Origin: an uncultured Marinococcus sp.
GTDB lineage: Bacteria > Bacillota > Bacilli > Bacillales > Marinococcaceae
NCBI RefSeq assembly: GCF_947493875.1
Contig: NZ_CANLSU010000001.1
Span: 372,001-436,000 of the forward strand
Direction of reading: 5' to 3'
Length of the DNA stretch: 64,000 nucleotides
The stretch's first letter is position 1. Each line of letters starts with the position of its first letter. Both the position numbers and the translations under genes were made by a program. Below the pieces are notes generated by a model. It was not told where the DNA came from, did not search any database, and saw only the letters and a list, made by a program, of their open reading frames with translations. Of the stretch, positions 7,705 through 15,365 are shown one piece after another.

Positions 7705-9072
7705 ATGAAAGTAGCTAAATTTGGAGGAAGTTCCCTGGCAAGTGCAGAGCAGATTAAAAAGGTGGCAGACATTGTAGCGACCGATGAAGACCGCAGGGTG
7801 GTAGTAGTCTCTGCCCCGGGCAAACGAAATAGTGAAGATACAAAAGTGACAGACCTGTTAATTTCCCTTGCGGAAGCCTGCCTGAAGAATTCCGGCGTGG
7901 AAGAGGCCAAAAACAGAGTACTGGAACGCTTCCGGAGTATTACAGCCGAGCTGAATTTATCAGATGACATTATTGCGACCATTGAAAGTGATATTGAAGC
8001 CCGGATTCAGTTCACGAAAAGTAACGAAGGGCGTTTTGTGGACCAAATGAAAGCCGGTGGTGAGGATAATAACGCCAAAGTAGTGGCAAGGTATCTTCAA
8101 AGTATCGGTACCGTTGCCGAGTATGTTAATCCAAACGATGCCGGCCTGTTTGTAAGCGACACTCCTGGGAATGCCCAGGTGCTAAACGAGTCCTACGACC
8201 ACATTTATAAGCTGCGTGAACGCGATGGAGTGGTAGTATTTCCGGGATTCTTCGGCTATTCGAAGGAAGGGGACCTCGTTACGTTCTCCCGGGGAGGTTC
8301 AGATATTACCGGCTCCATTCTGGCTGCTGGGGTGCAGGCTGACCTTTACGAAAACTTCACAGATGTGGACTCGGTATTTGCGGCTAACCCGACGGTAGTG
8401 GACAGTCCGTGTGCAATTAAGCGTATGACTTATCGTGAGATGCGGGAGCTTTCCTATGCAGGGTTCGCTGTATTCCATGACGAAGCGCTCATTCCGGCTT
8501 TTCGCAAAAAGATTCCGGTATGTGTGAAAAACACGAATAATCCGCGGGGAAGCGGCACGATGATCATTTCTGAACGGGAATATTCATTGAACCCAATTAT
8601 CGGCATTGCGGCAGATAAAGGATTTGAAACTATCTATGTGCGCAAATACTTAATGAACCGGGAAGTAGGCTTTGGCCGCCGTCTGCTTGCGATTATTGAA
8701 GACGAAGGGGTTTCGTACGAGCACATGCCGTCAGGAATCGATGACACTTCCATCATTATCGAGGAAGGACAGATGTCCAAGGAAAAAGAAGAGCGTATCA
8801 TTGAGCGGATCATGAAGGAACTGGATGCAGACGATGCCTATATTGAAAAAGGCTACGCGATGATTATGCTTGTTGGTGAGGGCATGCATGAGACAGTGGG
8901 TGTAGCTGCCCGTGCGACCCGGGCCTTCTCTGAAAAAGGTATTAACATCGAAATGATCAACCAGGGCTCATCCGAAGTGTCACTCAGTTTCGGGATTGCT
9001 GAAGAGCATGTTGATGAAGCCATCCGTGGCTTATATGAAGAATTTTTCAGCACAAAAGAAGTGCTGCAGTAA
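7705..9072 (+). CDS. Aspartokinase III (YclM/ThrD type)
   Basis: Phosphorylates L-aspartate with ATP, the first step to lysine, threonine, methionine and diaminopimelate. 455 residues, matching the monofunctional YclM class (454 aa in B. subtilis). The N-terminal kinase domain starts MKVAKFGGSSLASAEQI and includes VVSAPGKRNSEDTKVTDLL and the FSRGGSDITGSILAAGVQAD catalytic stretch. The C-terminal part carries two ACT domains (about 310-375 and 385-450). These are typical of allosteric inhibition by lysine and threonine together. The gene stands alone between divergent tnrA and a terminator. Aspartokinases can also feed ectoine synthesis in halophiles, but no ect genes are near. Confidence 0.92.
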   Translation: MKVAKFGGSSLASAEQIKKVADIVATDEDRRVVVVSAPGKRNSEDTKVTDLLISLAEACLKNSGVEEAKNRVLERFRSITAELNLSDDIIATIESDIEARIQFTKSNEGRFVDQMKAGGEDNNAKVVARYLQSIGTVAEYVNPNDAGLFVSDTPGNAQVLNESYDHIYKLRERDGVVVFPGFFGYSKEGDLVTFSRGGSDITGSILAAGVQADLYENFTDVDSVFAANPTVVDSPCAIKRMTYREMRELSYAGFAVFHDEALIPAFRKKIPVCVKNTNNPRGSGTMIISEREYSLNPIIGIAADKGFETIYVRKYLMNREVGFGRRLLAIIEDEGVSYEHMPSGIDDTSIIIEEGQMSKEKEERIIERIMKELDADDAYIEKGYAMIMLVGEGMHETVGVAARATRAFSEKGINIEMINQGSSEVSLSFGIAEEHVDEAIRGLYEEFFSTKEVLQ

Positions 9073-9076
9073 AAAT

Positions 9077-9107
9077 AAAGAGGGCGGCCCTGGGGCTGCC
9101 CTCTTTT
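9077..9107. terminator. Terminator after aspartokinase gene
   Basis: AAAGAGGGCGGCC pairs with GGCTGCCCTCTTTT across a short loop (one G-T wobble). It is placed between the two convergent genes and is usable from both sides. Confidence 0.85.
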
Positions 9108-9119
9108 GTGTATAAAAAG

Positions 9120-9929
9120 CTAATCCTTTTGTTTTTCTTTTAGAAGCTGCTTAATATCGCTCAGCTCGCTCTCCATATGATCAAGCTGCTTCTGCAGCTT
9201 GTCTTCGCTTTCTTCAGCTTCCGCCTTTTCGACGTTACTGACAATGACGCCCACAAACAGGTTGAACACCACAAACGTTCCGACGAGCACAAAGGAGACA
9301 AAATAAATCCAGCTTAATGGATTGGTTTCAGCGATCGGCCGCATGACGGCGCTTGCCCATGACTCGAGGGTTACGACCTGAAACAGGGTCAGTAAGGACT
9401 GAAATATGTCCCCAAAATATTCAGGGGCCGTGTCGCGGTAAAGCATAGTGCCAATTACTGCGTACACGTAGAAAATGATGCTCATCAGAATCATAATGTT
9501 TCCTAGCGAAGGGATGGTGCGGAGCAAAGCATCCACGAGCCGCCGCAGAGAAGGAACAACGGTGATAGCCCGGAGGACCCGGAGAACCCGGAGAACCCGG
9601 AGCACGGTAATGAAAGCCGAGCCGGCAAAGATGTGCCCGGCTGCTACGATGAAGAAATCAAACCAGTTCCAGGGAGACTTAAAAAAATGATAGGAGGGAA
9701 AAACACCTAAAAACCGGATGATAACCTCGATGGTAAAAAGCCAGAGAAGTATGTAATTTAACAAAGAAAACGTGTTTTCATAGCGGCTGTACAGGGTTTC
9801 GGAGGTTTCAAGCCCTACCAGCAGCGCATTAAATAAAATCAGTGTCGTTACAACAGCAGTGAAAACCGGCTGATCCAAAATGACAGCTAAACGCTGCCGA
9901 AAACGGGTAAAGGTAGATATCTCGCTCAT
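9120..9929 (-). CDS. NaChBac-type voltage-gated sodium channel
   Basis: 269 residues with one six-helix domain, the size of NaChBac (274 aa). S1-S3 lie within residues 20-105. The S4 voltage sensor follows (about 107-131) with arginines at 111, 114, 117 and 120 at every third position. S5 covers about 140-163, and the pore loop has selectivity filter TLESWAS (187-193), the exact NaChBac filter that selects Na+. S6 covers about 206-232, followed by a heptad-like acidic coiled-coil tail (235-265) that assembles the tetramer. In alkaliphilic bacilli this channel supports Na+ re-entry for pH homeostasis, motility and chemotaxis. The ATG has AAAGGAG 7 nt upstream. Confidence 0.95.
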   Translation of the reverse strand: MSEISTFTRFRQRLAVILDQPVFTAVVTTLILFNALLVGLETSETLYSRYENTFSLLNYILLWLFTIEVIIRFLGVFPSYHFFKSPWNWFDFFIVAAGHIFAGSAFITVLRVLRVLRVLRAITVVPSLRRLVDALLRTIPSLGNIMILMSIIFYVYAVIGTMLYRDTAPEYFGDIFQSLLTLFQVVTLESWASAVMRPIAETNPLSWIYFVSFVLVGTFVVFNLFVGVIVSNVEKAEAEESEDKLQKQLDHMESELSDIKQLLKEKQKD

Positions 9930-10020
9930 GGGTGGACTCCTTTAAAAAGATGTGAACCGTTTTGATTGTACAGAAAAAAGCAGACAAAGAAAAGAAAACA
10001 GCTGTGTGAGGAGGAATTAT

Positions 10021-11010
10021 ATGAATCCGGATGTCATTATTATCGGTGCCGGCCTTGCCGGATGGAGCGCGAACCGGGAGCTGGAAAAGCACGGACTGCG
10101 CACCGCGGTTGTAGAAAAAAGCAGAGGACTTGGCGGCAGAATGGCTACACGAAGATTGAACGACGGCCGGGCGGATCACGGGGCCCAGTTTTTCACTGCG
10201 AGAAGTCAATCGATGAAACAGACGGCAAAGGAATGGGAAGCGGCCGGGTACATACGCAATTGGAGCAATGGATTTATTCAGCTCGAAAGCCTTGATCAAA
10301 AGCAGCATTTTCAGGGAGACGGTCATCCGAGATACGTTGGCCGCGCCGGGATGGCCCCGCTGATGAAAAATTTATGGAAGGGAAAAACGATAGAGAAGGA
10401 AACAAAAATTACGGCAGTCATGCCGGGAGAGGAAGGCTGGCAGCTTCGAACAGATACTGATCAAATGAAAACGCGGGCTGTCCTGTTAACCGCCCCTGTG
10501 CCGCAGTCCCTCGAGATGCTGCAAAACGTTCCCGGAGAGCGCAGGTGGGAAGAGGACCTTTCCTCCGTCCGCTACGACCCGTGCTTATCTGTAATGATCG
10601 AATATGAAGGGGAAAGTCCTCTTAAGGAGCCAGGAGGCATCCAGACGAAAGATCCGAGAATTCAGTTTGTCGGCTGTAATTACCAGAAGGGCATTTCCGA
10701 TTCCTGCGTTCTTACCGTACACGCAGAAGGTGACTGGTCAAGGGAGCACTGGGACGACAGCGGTGAAGCTTTTGCCGAAGAGCTGTGCCGGATTGCCGGG
10801 CCTCTCCTTGATCGCAAAAAAGTGAGAAAGCTTCACCCGAAGCGCTGGCGCTACGCGAAGCCGGTGCATATGTATCCGGACCGTTCAAGAAGCTATGATT
10901 CGCCGTATCCACTTGCGTTTGCAGGAGACGCATTTGGCGAAGGAAAAGTGGAGGGTGCTGTTTTAAGCGGAAAGGATGCGGCGGGCAAAATTATTTCGCT
11001 GCTTCAATAA
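10021..11010 (+). CDS. Renalase-like FAD/NAD-dependent oxidoreductase
   Basis: 329 residues. The N-terminal dinucleotide-binding motif VIIIGAGLAGWSANRELEKHG is followed by the FAD-contact segment GGRMATRRLNDGRADHGAQFFTAR and a C-terminal flavin-binding segment (YPLAFAGDAFGEGKVEGAVLSGKDAA). This matches the COG3380/renalase-like amine oxidase group. Substrates of bacterial members are mostly unknown, although some recycle mis-reduced nicotinamide dinucleotides. The frame is open to 9952, but the ATG at 10021 has GAGGAGG 7 nt upstream. It is divergent from the sodium channel gene. Confidence 0.82.
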   Translation: MNPDVIIIGAGLAGWSANRELEKHGLRTAVVEKSRGLGGRMATRRLNDGRADHGAQFFTARSQSMKQTAKEWEAAGYIRNWSNGFIQLESLDQKQHFQGDGHPRYVGRAGMAPLMKNLWKGKTIEKETKITAVMPGEEGWQLRTDTDQMKTRAVLLTAPVPQSLEMLQNVPGERRWEEDLSSVRYDPCLSVMIEYEGESPLKEPGGIQTKDPRIQFVGCNYQKGISDSCVLTVHAEGDWSREHWDDSGEAFAEELCRIAGPLLDRKKVRKLHPKRWRYAKPVHMYPDRSRSYDSPYPLAFAGDAFGEGKVEGAVLSGKDAAGKIISLLQ

Positions 11011-11043
11011 AAAGCAGGAACCGGGGCCCGGTTCCTGCTTTTC
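11009..11043. terminator. Bidirectional terminator between renalase-like gene and proC
   Basis: The near-perfect stem AAAGCAGGAACCGGG / CCCGGTTCCTGCTTT has flanking A- and T-runs and lies between the convergent genes. Confidence 0.92.
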
Positions 11044-11048
11044 TGTCG

Positions 11049-11879
11049 TCAATCTCCAATGGAGCCGGAGCGTTTGGAAGCTTCCTTCATGGCTTCTAAA
11101 AAATGCTTCTGGACTCTGTGTTTTTCAAGATGGGTGAAAGCTGCTTCAGTCACTCCATTTGGACTCAATACTTCCTGATACAGTTCATGCGGTTTTTTGT
11201 CAGAATCGAGGTAGCGAAAGGCCGCCCCTTCCATGGTTTGGGCGATGATACTTTTTGCTTCCTCTGGTTCGAAGCCTGATTCAGCCGCCATTTCCTCCAT
11301 CGCTTCCAGGAAATAATAAAAATAGGCAGGGCCGCTTCCGGCAATTGCAGTGAAGCCGTCGATATCCTGCTCGGAAATTGTGTGCACACTCCCGACTACC
11401 TTAAACAGCGATTCTGCAAGATCAAGATCCTCGTCAGTGGCATAGGTGCCTGCACATATAGCTGTTGTCGAGGCACCGACGTGGGCAGAAGTGTTTGGCA
11501 TCGAACGGACTACCGGCACATCCTGTCCGGCGAAGGATTCAAGATCGCTTAAAGAAATACCGGCCAGGACGCTGATCAAAAGCTTATCTTTAGTCATTTC
11601 GCCTGCAAATGACTGAACGACCGCTTCGGCATCCTTTGGTTTGACGGCGAGAACGACGATATCAGCTGCTTTCACTGCTTCCTGGTTATTGGTTTTTACC
11701 TGAATGCCGTACTGCTCCTTCAGTCGTTCCTGCTTATCTGCAGACGATTTCACCGTTCCGAGCACGTTTGCCGGTTTGACCAGCTCATGGCGCAGCAGGC
11801 CTGAAAATATAGCCTCTGCCATCGAGCCGGAGCCGATAAATGCAATGGTTTTCTGCTGTAGGTTTGTTTTTGTCATCAT
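11049..11879 (-). CDS. proC: Pyrroline-5-carboxylate reductase
   Basis: Last step of proline synthesis: NAD(P)H reduction of pyrroline-5-carboxylate. 276 residues. The N-terminal Rossmann motif is IAFIGSGSMAEAIFSGLL, and the central VVLAVKP is followed by VVRSMPNTSAHVGAS. The C-terminal dimerisation signature FTAIAGSGPAYFYYFLEAMEEMAAESG and SPNGVTEA complete the ProC pattern. It starts at an ATGATGA overlap with the proA stop, so it is translationally coupled as third gene of proB-proA-proC. B. subtilis proBA lacks this attached reductase. Confidence 0.96.
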   Translation of the reverse strand: MMTKTNLQQKTIAFIGSGSMAEAIFSGLLRHELVKPANVLGTVKSSADKQERLKEQYGIQVKTNNQEAVKAADIVVLAVKPKDAEAVVQSFAGEMTKDKLLISVLAGISLSDLESFAGQDVPVVRSMPNTSAHVGASTTAICAGTYATDEDLDLAESLFKVVGSVHTISEQDIDGFTAIAGSGPAYFYYFLEAMEEMAAESGFEPEEAKSIIAQTMEGAAFRYLDSDKKPHELYQEVLSPNGVTEAAFTHLEKHRVQKHFLEAMKEASKRSGSIGD

Positions 11880-13138
11880 TTGATCTGCCCATCTCCGTGA
11901 ATTAGATATTTGTAGGAAGTGATCGCCTTTAATCCCATTGGTCCGCGGGCATGCAGCTTCTGGGTGCTCACTCCGATTTCTGCGCCAAAGCCGAATTCGA
12001 ATCCATCGGTAAAGCGGGTGGAGGCGTTGTGATAAAGAGCCGCTGCATCGATCTGTTGGAAAAACTTCTGCTTATTTTCCGCAGATTCGGTGACAATGGC
12101 TTCAGAGTGGTACGTGGTAAACGTATTAATATGCTCAATGGCTTCTTCTGTGTCCTGTACCGTTTTCACTGCAACGATCATATCCAGGTATTCGGTGTTC
12201 CAATCCTCGTCGGCTGCAGGCTCCACATCGCCATGCAGCTTTTGTACCGGAGCATCCCCGCGTATAGTAACTCCGTGGGCAAACAGAGCATGCACCAGGG
12301 ATTCGCCGTGGGTCTCAAGCCAGGACTGGTGCACAAGGATAGTTTCAGCTGCATTACAGACAGAAGGGCGCTGCGTTTTGGCATTGACGGCAATCTGTAC
12401 TGCCTTGTCGGCTTCGGCGGTTTCGTCAATAAAAATGTGGCAGTTGCCGACGCCGGTTTCAAGCACTGGGACGGTGGACTGATTCACTACGGTTTTAATT
12501 AAATTGGCCCCGCCGCGTGGTATTAATACATCCAGGAAATCATTCATCTGAAACATTGTCGTGGCAGCTTCCCTTGAAGTATCAGAGGCGAGCTGCACCG
12601 CTTCTTTCGGAAGGGAGGTTTTTGCCAGAGCCTCCCATATGGCGTCCATGACCGCCTGATTTGACTGAAAAGCGGAAGAGCTGCCGCGTAAAAGAACGCC
12701 GTTGCCTGTTTTTAAAGCAAGAGCGGCTGCGTCAGCTGTCACATTCGGGCGGGCTTCGTAAATCATGCCGATCACGCCGAGCGGAACCCGGATATTTTCC
12801 AATTTCAGGCCGTTCGGCCGGGTCCAGGATTCAATGGTTTCACCGATAGGATCTTCAAGAGACGCGATCTGCCGGCAGCCGTCAGCCATGCCTGCGATGC
12901 GTCCCGAGTCGAGCGTTAGGCGGTCAAGGAGGGCGGAGGATAATCCGTTTTTCCTTCCTGCTTCAAGGTCCTGGGCATTCGCTTCCAGAATAAAAGATTC
13001 TCTCGTTTCAAGTTCGTCGGCGATAAGTGCAAGTGCCTTGTTTTTTTCTTCGGTAGAAGCAGAAGCGACACGCTTTGACGCTTTTTTCGCTGCTTCTCCC
13101 TGCACCCGCATCTGGGTGCTGATTTGTGTTTGTTCCAT
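11876..13138 (-). CDS. proA: Gamma-glutamyl phosphate reductase
   Basis: NADPH-dependent reduction of glutamyl-5-phosphate to the semialdehyde, the second proline step. 420 residues of the aldehyde dehydrogenase superfamily. Visible are PLGVIGMIYEARPNVTADAAALALKTGNGVLLRGSS, PRGGANLI, the catalytic-cysteine region NAKTQRPSVCNAAET, and the C-terminal TDGFEFGFGAEIGVSTQKLHARGPMGL signature. It begins 2 nt after the proB stop. Confidence 0.97.
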   Translation of the reverse strand: MEQTQISTQMRVQGEAAKKASKRVASASTEEKNKALALIADELETRESFILEANAQDLEAGRKNGLSSALLDRLTLDSGRIAGMADGCRQIASLEDPIGETIESWTRPNGLKLENIRVPLGVIGMIYEARPNVTADAAALALKTGNGVLLRGSSSAFQSNQAVMDAIWEALAKTSLPKEAVQLASDTSREAATTMFQMNDFLDVLIPRGGANLIKTVVNQSTVPVLETGVGNCHIFIDETAEADKAVQIAVNAKTQRPSVCNAAETILVHQSWLETHGESLVHALFAHGVTIRGDAPVQKLHGDVEPAADEDWNTEYLDMIVAVKTVQDTEEAIEHINTFTTYHSEAIVTESAENKQKFFQQIDAAALYHNASTRFTDGFEFGFGAEIGVSTQKLHARGPMGLKAITSYKYLIHGDGQIK

Positions 13139-13140
13139 AT

Positions 13141-14256
13141 TTATCTCTCCCTTACAGTAGTAATCCAGTTATCCCGGTGGATGACTTCTGATTTTGACGT
13201 TAATGTAAATGAGGCGGCTTCAGCCGAGGATTTCCCTTTAACGGCGTGAAGCTCCTTGGCACTCATGTTCACCTGCCCGCGCCCGAGCAGCTGGTCCTTC
13301 TGGTCATACACATCGACAACATTCCCGGCGGAAAAGTGGCCCTGCACATCGACGATGCCGGCAGGAAGGAGGCTTTTCCCGGAACGGAGCAGCGCCTTTG
13401 CTGCGCCTTCATCAACCACTACGGCGCCGGCAGTAACGGAGTGGAGGCCAATCCATTGTTTTTTATTGTTCACCACATCGCCGCCGGGCACGCCTATATA
13501 GGTGCCGTCCCCTTTGCCGCTGAGGACGTCTTCAAGTCGGTGTCCGCTGCCGAGCCTGCCGACAAAAACCCGGGTGCCGAGGCGGATGGCTGTGCCGGCT
13601 GCTTTTAGCTTGGACCGCATACCGCCGGTGCCGACAGAGGAGTTTGATTCTCCGGCCTGCTCCATCAGGTCGCTCGTGATGGACGGGATAAAGTGATATT
13701 TTTTGGCTTCCGGATCTTCGTTTGGGTTCTTGTCGTAAATACCGTTGATATCTGTTAATATCAGCAGTGTATCTGCGTGTACAAGTCCGGCTACAAGTGC
13801 CGACAGCATGTCATTATCCCCGAACGTAAGTTCATCGACAGCGATGGAGTCGTTTTCGTTAATAATGGGAAGCACCTGGCGGTGAAGGAGCTCGGTAATG
13901 GTGGAATGGGCATTCTGGTACTGGCTGTGATTGGCGAAATTTTCCCGGGTTAAAAGCAGCTGACCGCAGGCAATATTCACTCTGCTGAATTCTTCGTTGT
14001 ACGCCTGCATCAGCTGGCTCTGGCCAACGGCAGCAGCTGCCTGTTTGCCGGCAGTCGTAACTGGGCGGGATGGATAGCCTAGATCGTAAAAGCCGGCAGC
14101 TACTGCCCCGGAGCTGATCAAAATAACTTCATTTCCTGCCTGTCGCAGCCGGATGATTTCATCCGCGTACTGCTTCAGCTGTTCCCTGCTTAAGCTCCCC
14201 TGCTGATTCGTTAAAGAGCTGCTCCCGATTTTCACAACGACCCGTTCTTTTTTCAT
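13141..14256 (-). CDS. proB: Glutamate 5-kinase
   Basis: Commits glutamate to proline by ATP-dependent phosphorylation. 371 residues from the chosen ATG. The N-terminal amino-acid kinase domain (about 1-260) contains RVVVKIGSSSLTNQQG, ILISSGAVAAG, INENDSIAVDELTFGDND and VGTGGMRSKLKAA. The C-terminal PUA domain (about 275-355) is the usual companion in long-form ProB. The start was moved 11 codons inside the longest frame because AGGTGG lies 6 nt before this ATG. Expression is under the T-box directly upstream, so proline-tRNA charging controls the whole operon. Confidence 0.96.
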   Translation of the reverse strand: MKKERVVVKIGSSSLTNQQGSLSREQLKQYADEIIRLRQAGNEVILISSGAVAAGFYDLGYPSRPVTTAGKQAAAAVGQSQLMQAYNEEFSRVNIACGQLLLTRENFANHSQYQNAHSTITELLHRQVLPIINENDSIAVDELTFGDNDMLSALVAGLVHADTLLILTDINGIYDKNPNEDPEAKKYHFIPSITSDLMEQAGESNSSVGTGGMRSKLKAAGTAIRLGTRVFVGRLGSGHRLEDVLSGKGDGTYIGVPGGDVVNNKKQWIGLHSVTAGAVVVDEGAAKALLRSGKSLLPAGIVDVQGHFSAGNVVDVYDQKDQLLGRGQVNMSAKELHAVKGKSSAEAASFTLTSKSEVIHRDNWITTVRER

Positions 14257-14287
14257 TGGAACCACCTGTCTTATTCGTTCTGAATGC

Positions 14288-14531
14288 ATATAAAAAACCC
14301 CTTCGCCTGTAAAAGGACGAAAGAGTTATCCGCGGTACCACCTTTAGTTGAAAAGACTGTGTCTTTTCCGCTCATGTCCATTAACGCAGGACCGCGTCCT
14401 AAAGGAAGCTCACGGACAGGTTCAGTCAAAGCGGATTCCGGCATAGCTTTCAGCTCAGGGCTATGCTCTCTGTCGGTGCTTTGTCCTACTATTTCCGTTT
14501 CACAGCTTTTGTACTATTCAGCTTATTTGTG
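14288..14531 (-). promoter_or_regulatory. Proline T-box leader of proBAC
   Basis: On the minus strand the conserved T-box sequence AAAGGTGGTACCGCGG (14331-14346 region) is followed by a terminator hairpin CTCTTTCG / CGAAGGGG with a T-run (about 14290-14325). Upstream in the stem I region is an AGTA loop motif, and a proline codon CCT followed by a purine (14418-14420, in CTGAACCTGT) is the likely specifier. Uncharged tRNA-Pro should form the antiterminator and allow proBAC expression. Confidence 0.88.
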
Positions 14532-14537
14532 ATTACT

Positions 14538-14566
14538 ATTATGTGAAGTGCCGGGTAGTTTGTCAA
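14538..14566 (-). promoter_or_regulatory. proBAC promoter
   Basis: On the minus strand, the consensus -35 TTGACA (14561-14566) has a 17-bp spacer to the -10 CATAAT (14538-14543). It sits directly upstream of the T-box leader. Confidence 0.85.
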
Positions 14567-14594
14567 GTTTTAATACGTCTGGGAGGAAGATTAG

Positions 14595-15365
14595 TTGAAA
14601 ACAATTATACTAACAGGAGCAAGCAGCGGTATTGGCAGAAAAACAGCAGAAAAGCTCGTGCAGAACGGAGAGAAGGTAATAGGTATAGGAAGAAACACGC
14701 AGAAGCTGCAGGCGGCTGCTGCAGAGTGGAAGGACTGGCCTGGGGAATTTGTAGCCTGGACGATGGATGTGAAAGAGGCGGCAAACGCTGCAGAAGAAAT
14801 GAAAAAAATCACCGATATGCATGGCAGCCCGGACGTACTCATCAATAACGCCGGTACAGGAAAGTTTGGTGAACTGGAGCAGCTTAGCCTATCGGACTGG
14901 GAGCAGATGATAGATACAAATGTAAAAGGAAACATCGCCATTACGCAGGCGCTGCTTCCTGATTTAAAACAGATGGCAGGACATATCGTTTTCACGGGAT
15001 CAACCGCAGGCATTATCGGCACGCCGAAAGCCACCGTTTACGCCGCAAGCAAGCGTGCTGTGCTTGGATTCGCCGAAGCGCTGCGCCTGGAAACGGCCGG
15101 AACCGGTGTGAGGATTTCCGTATTAAATACCGGTCCCGTAAAAACGGAGTTTCATGACCGCGCAGATCCGAGCGGGAGGTATAAGCGTTCAGTCGAGCAG
15201 ATAGCCCTGTCGCCCGAAAAAGTGGCCGAAAAGCTGGTTAAGCAGCTCGAGCAGCCGAAGCGTACGGTGTTTATGCTCCGGTGGATGAAGGTCCTAAGTA
15301 TGCTGTATCAGCTGTGGCCGTCAGCAGTGGAAAAAATCGGCCGCAGGCAGTTTCACCGCAAATGA
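14595..15365 (+). CDS. Short-chain dehydrogenase/reductase (YqjQ-like)
   Basis: 256 residues of the classical SDR family. Visible are the cofactor motif TGASSGIGRKTAE near the N-terminus, VLINNAGTG, the catalytic Ser in HIVFTGSTAGIIG and the Y-x-x-x-K motif in VYAASKRAVLGFAEALRLE. The C-terminal extension (about 225-256) with a hydrophobic stretch VLSMLYQLWPSAVEKI resembles the DltE/YqjQ type that may associate with the membrane. The substrate is unknown. It starts at TTG with GGGAGG 8 nt upstream. The stop abuts the stop of the convergent desaturase-like gene with no visible terminator. Confidence 0.88.
   Translation: MKTIILTGASSGIGRKTAEKLVQNGEKVIGIGRNTQKLQAAAAEWKDWPGEFVAWTMDVKEAANAAEEMKKITDMHGSPDVLINNAGTGKFGELEQLSLSDWEQMIDTNVKGNIAITQALLPDLKQMAGHIVFTGSTAGIIGTPKATVYAASKRAVLGFAEALRLETAGTGVRISVLNTGPVKTEFHDRADPSGRYKRSVEQIALSPEKVAEKLVKQLEQPKRTVFMLRWMKVLSMLYQLWPSAVEKIGRRQFHRK

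Noticed and set aside
9571-9603. Tandem 9-bp repeats as a possible repeat element
   Set aside because: They encode the regular Arg-Val-Leu units of the S4 helix in the sodium channel, so protein function explains them.
14290-14350. GC-rich palindrome upstream of proB as a protein-binding operator
   Set aside because: The T-box consensus and terminator arrangement explain it fully.
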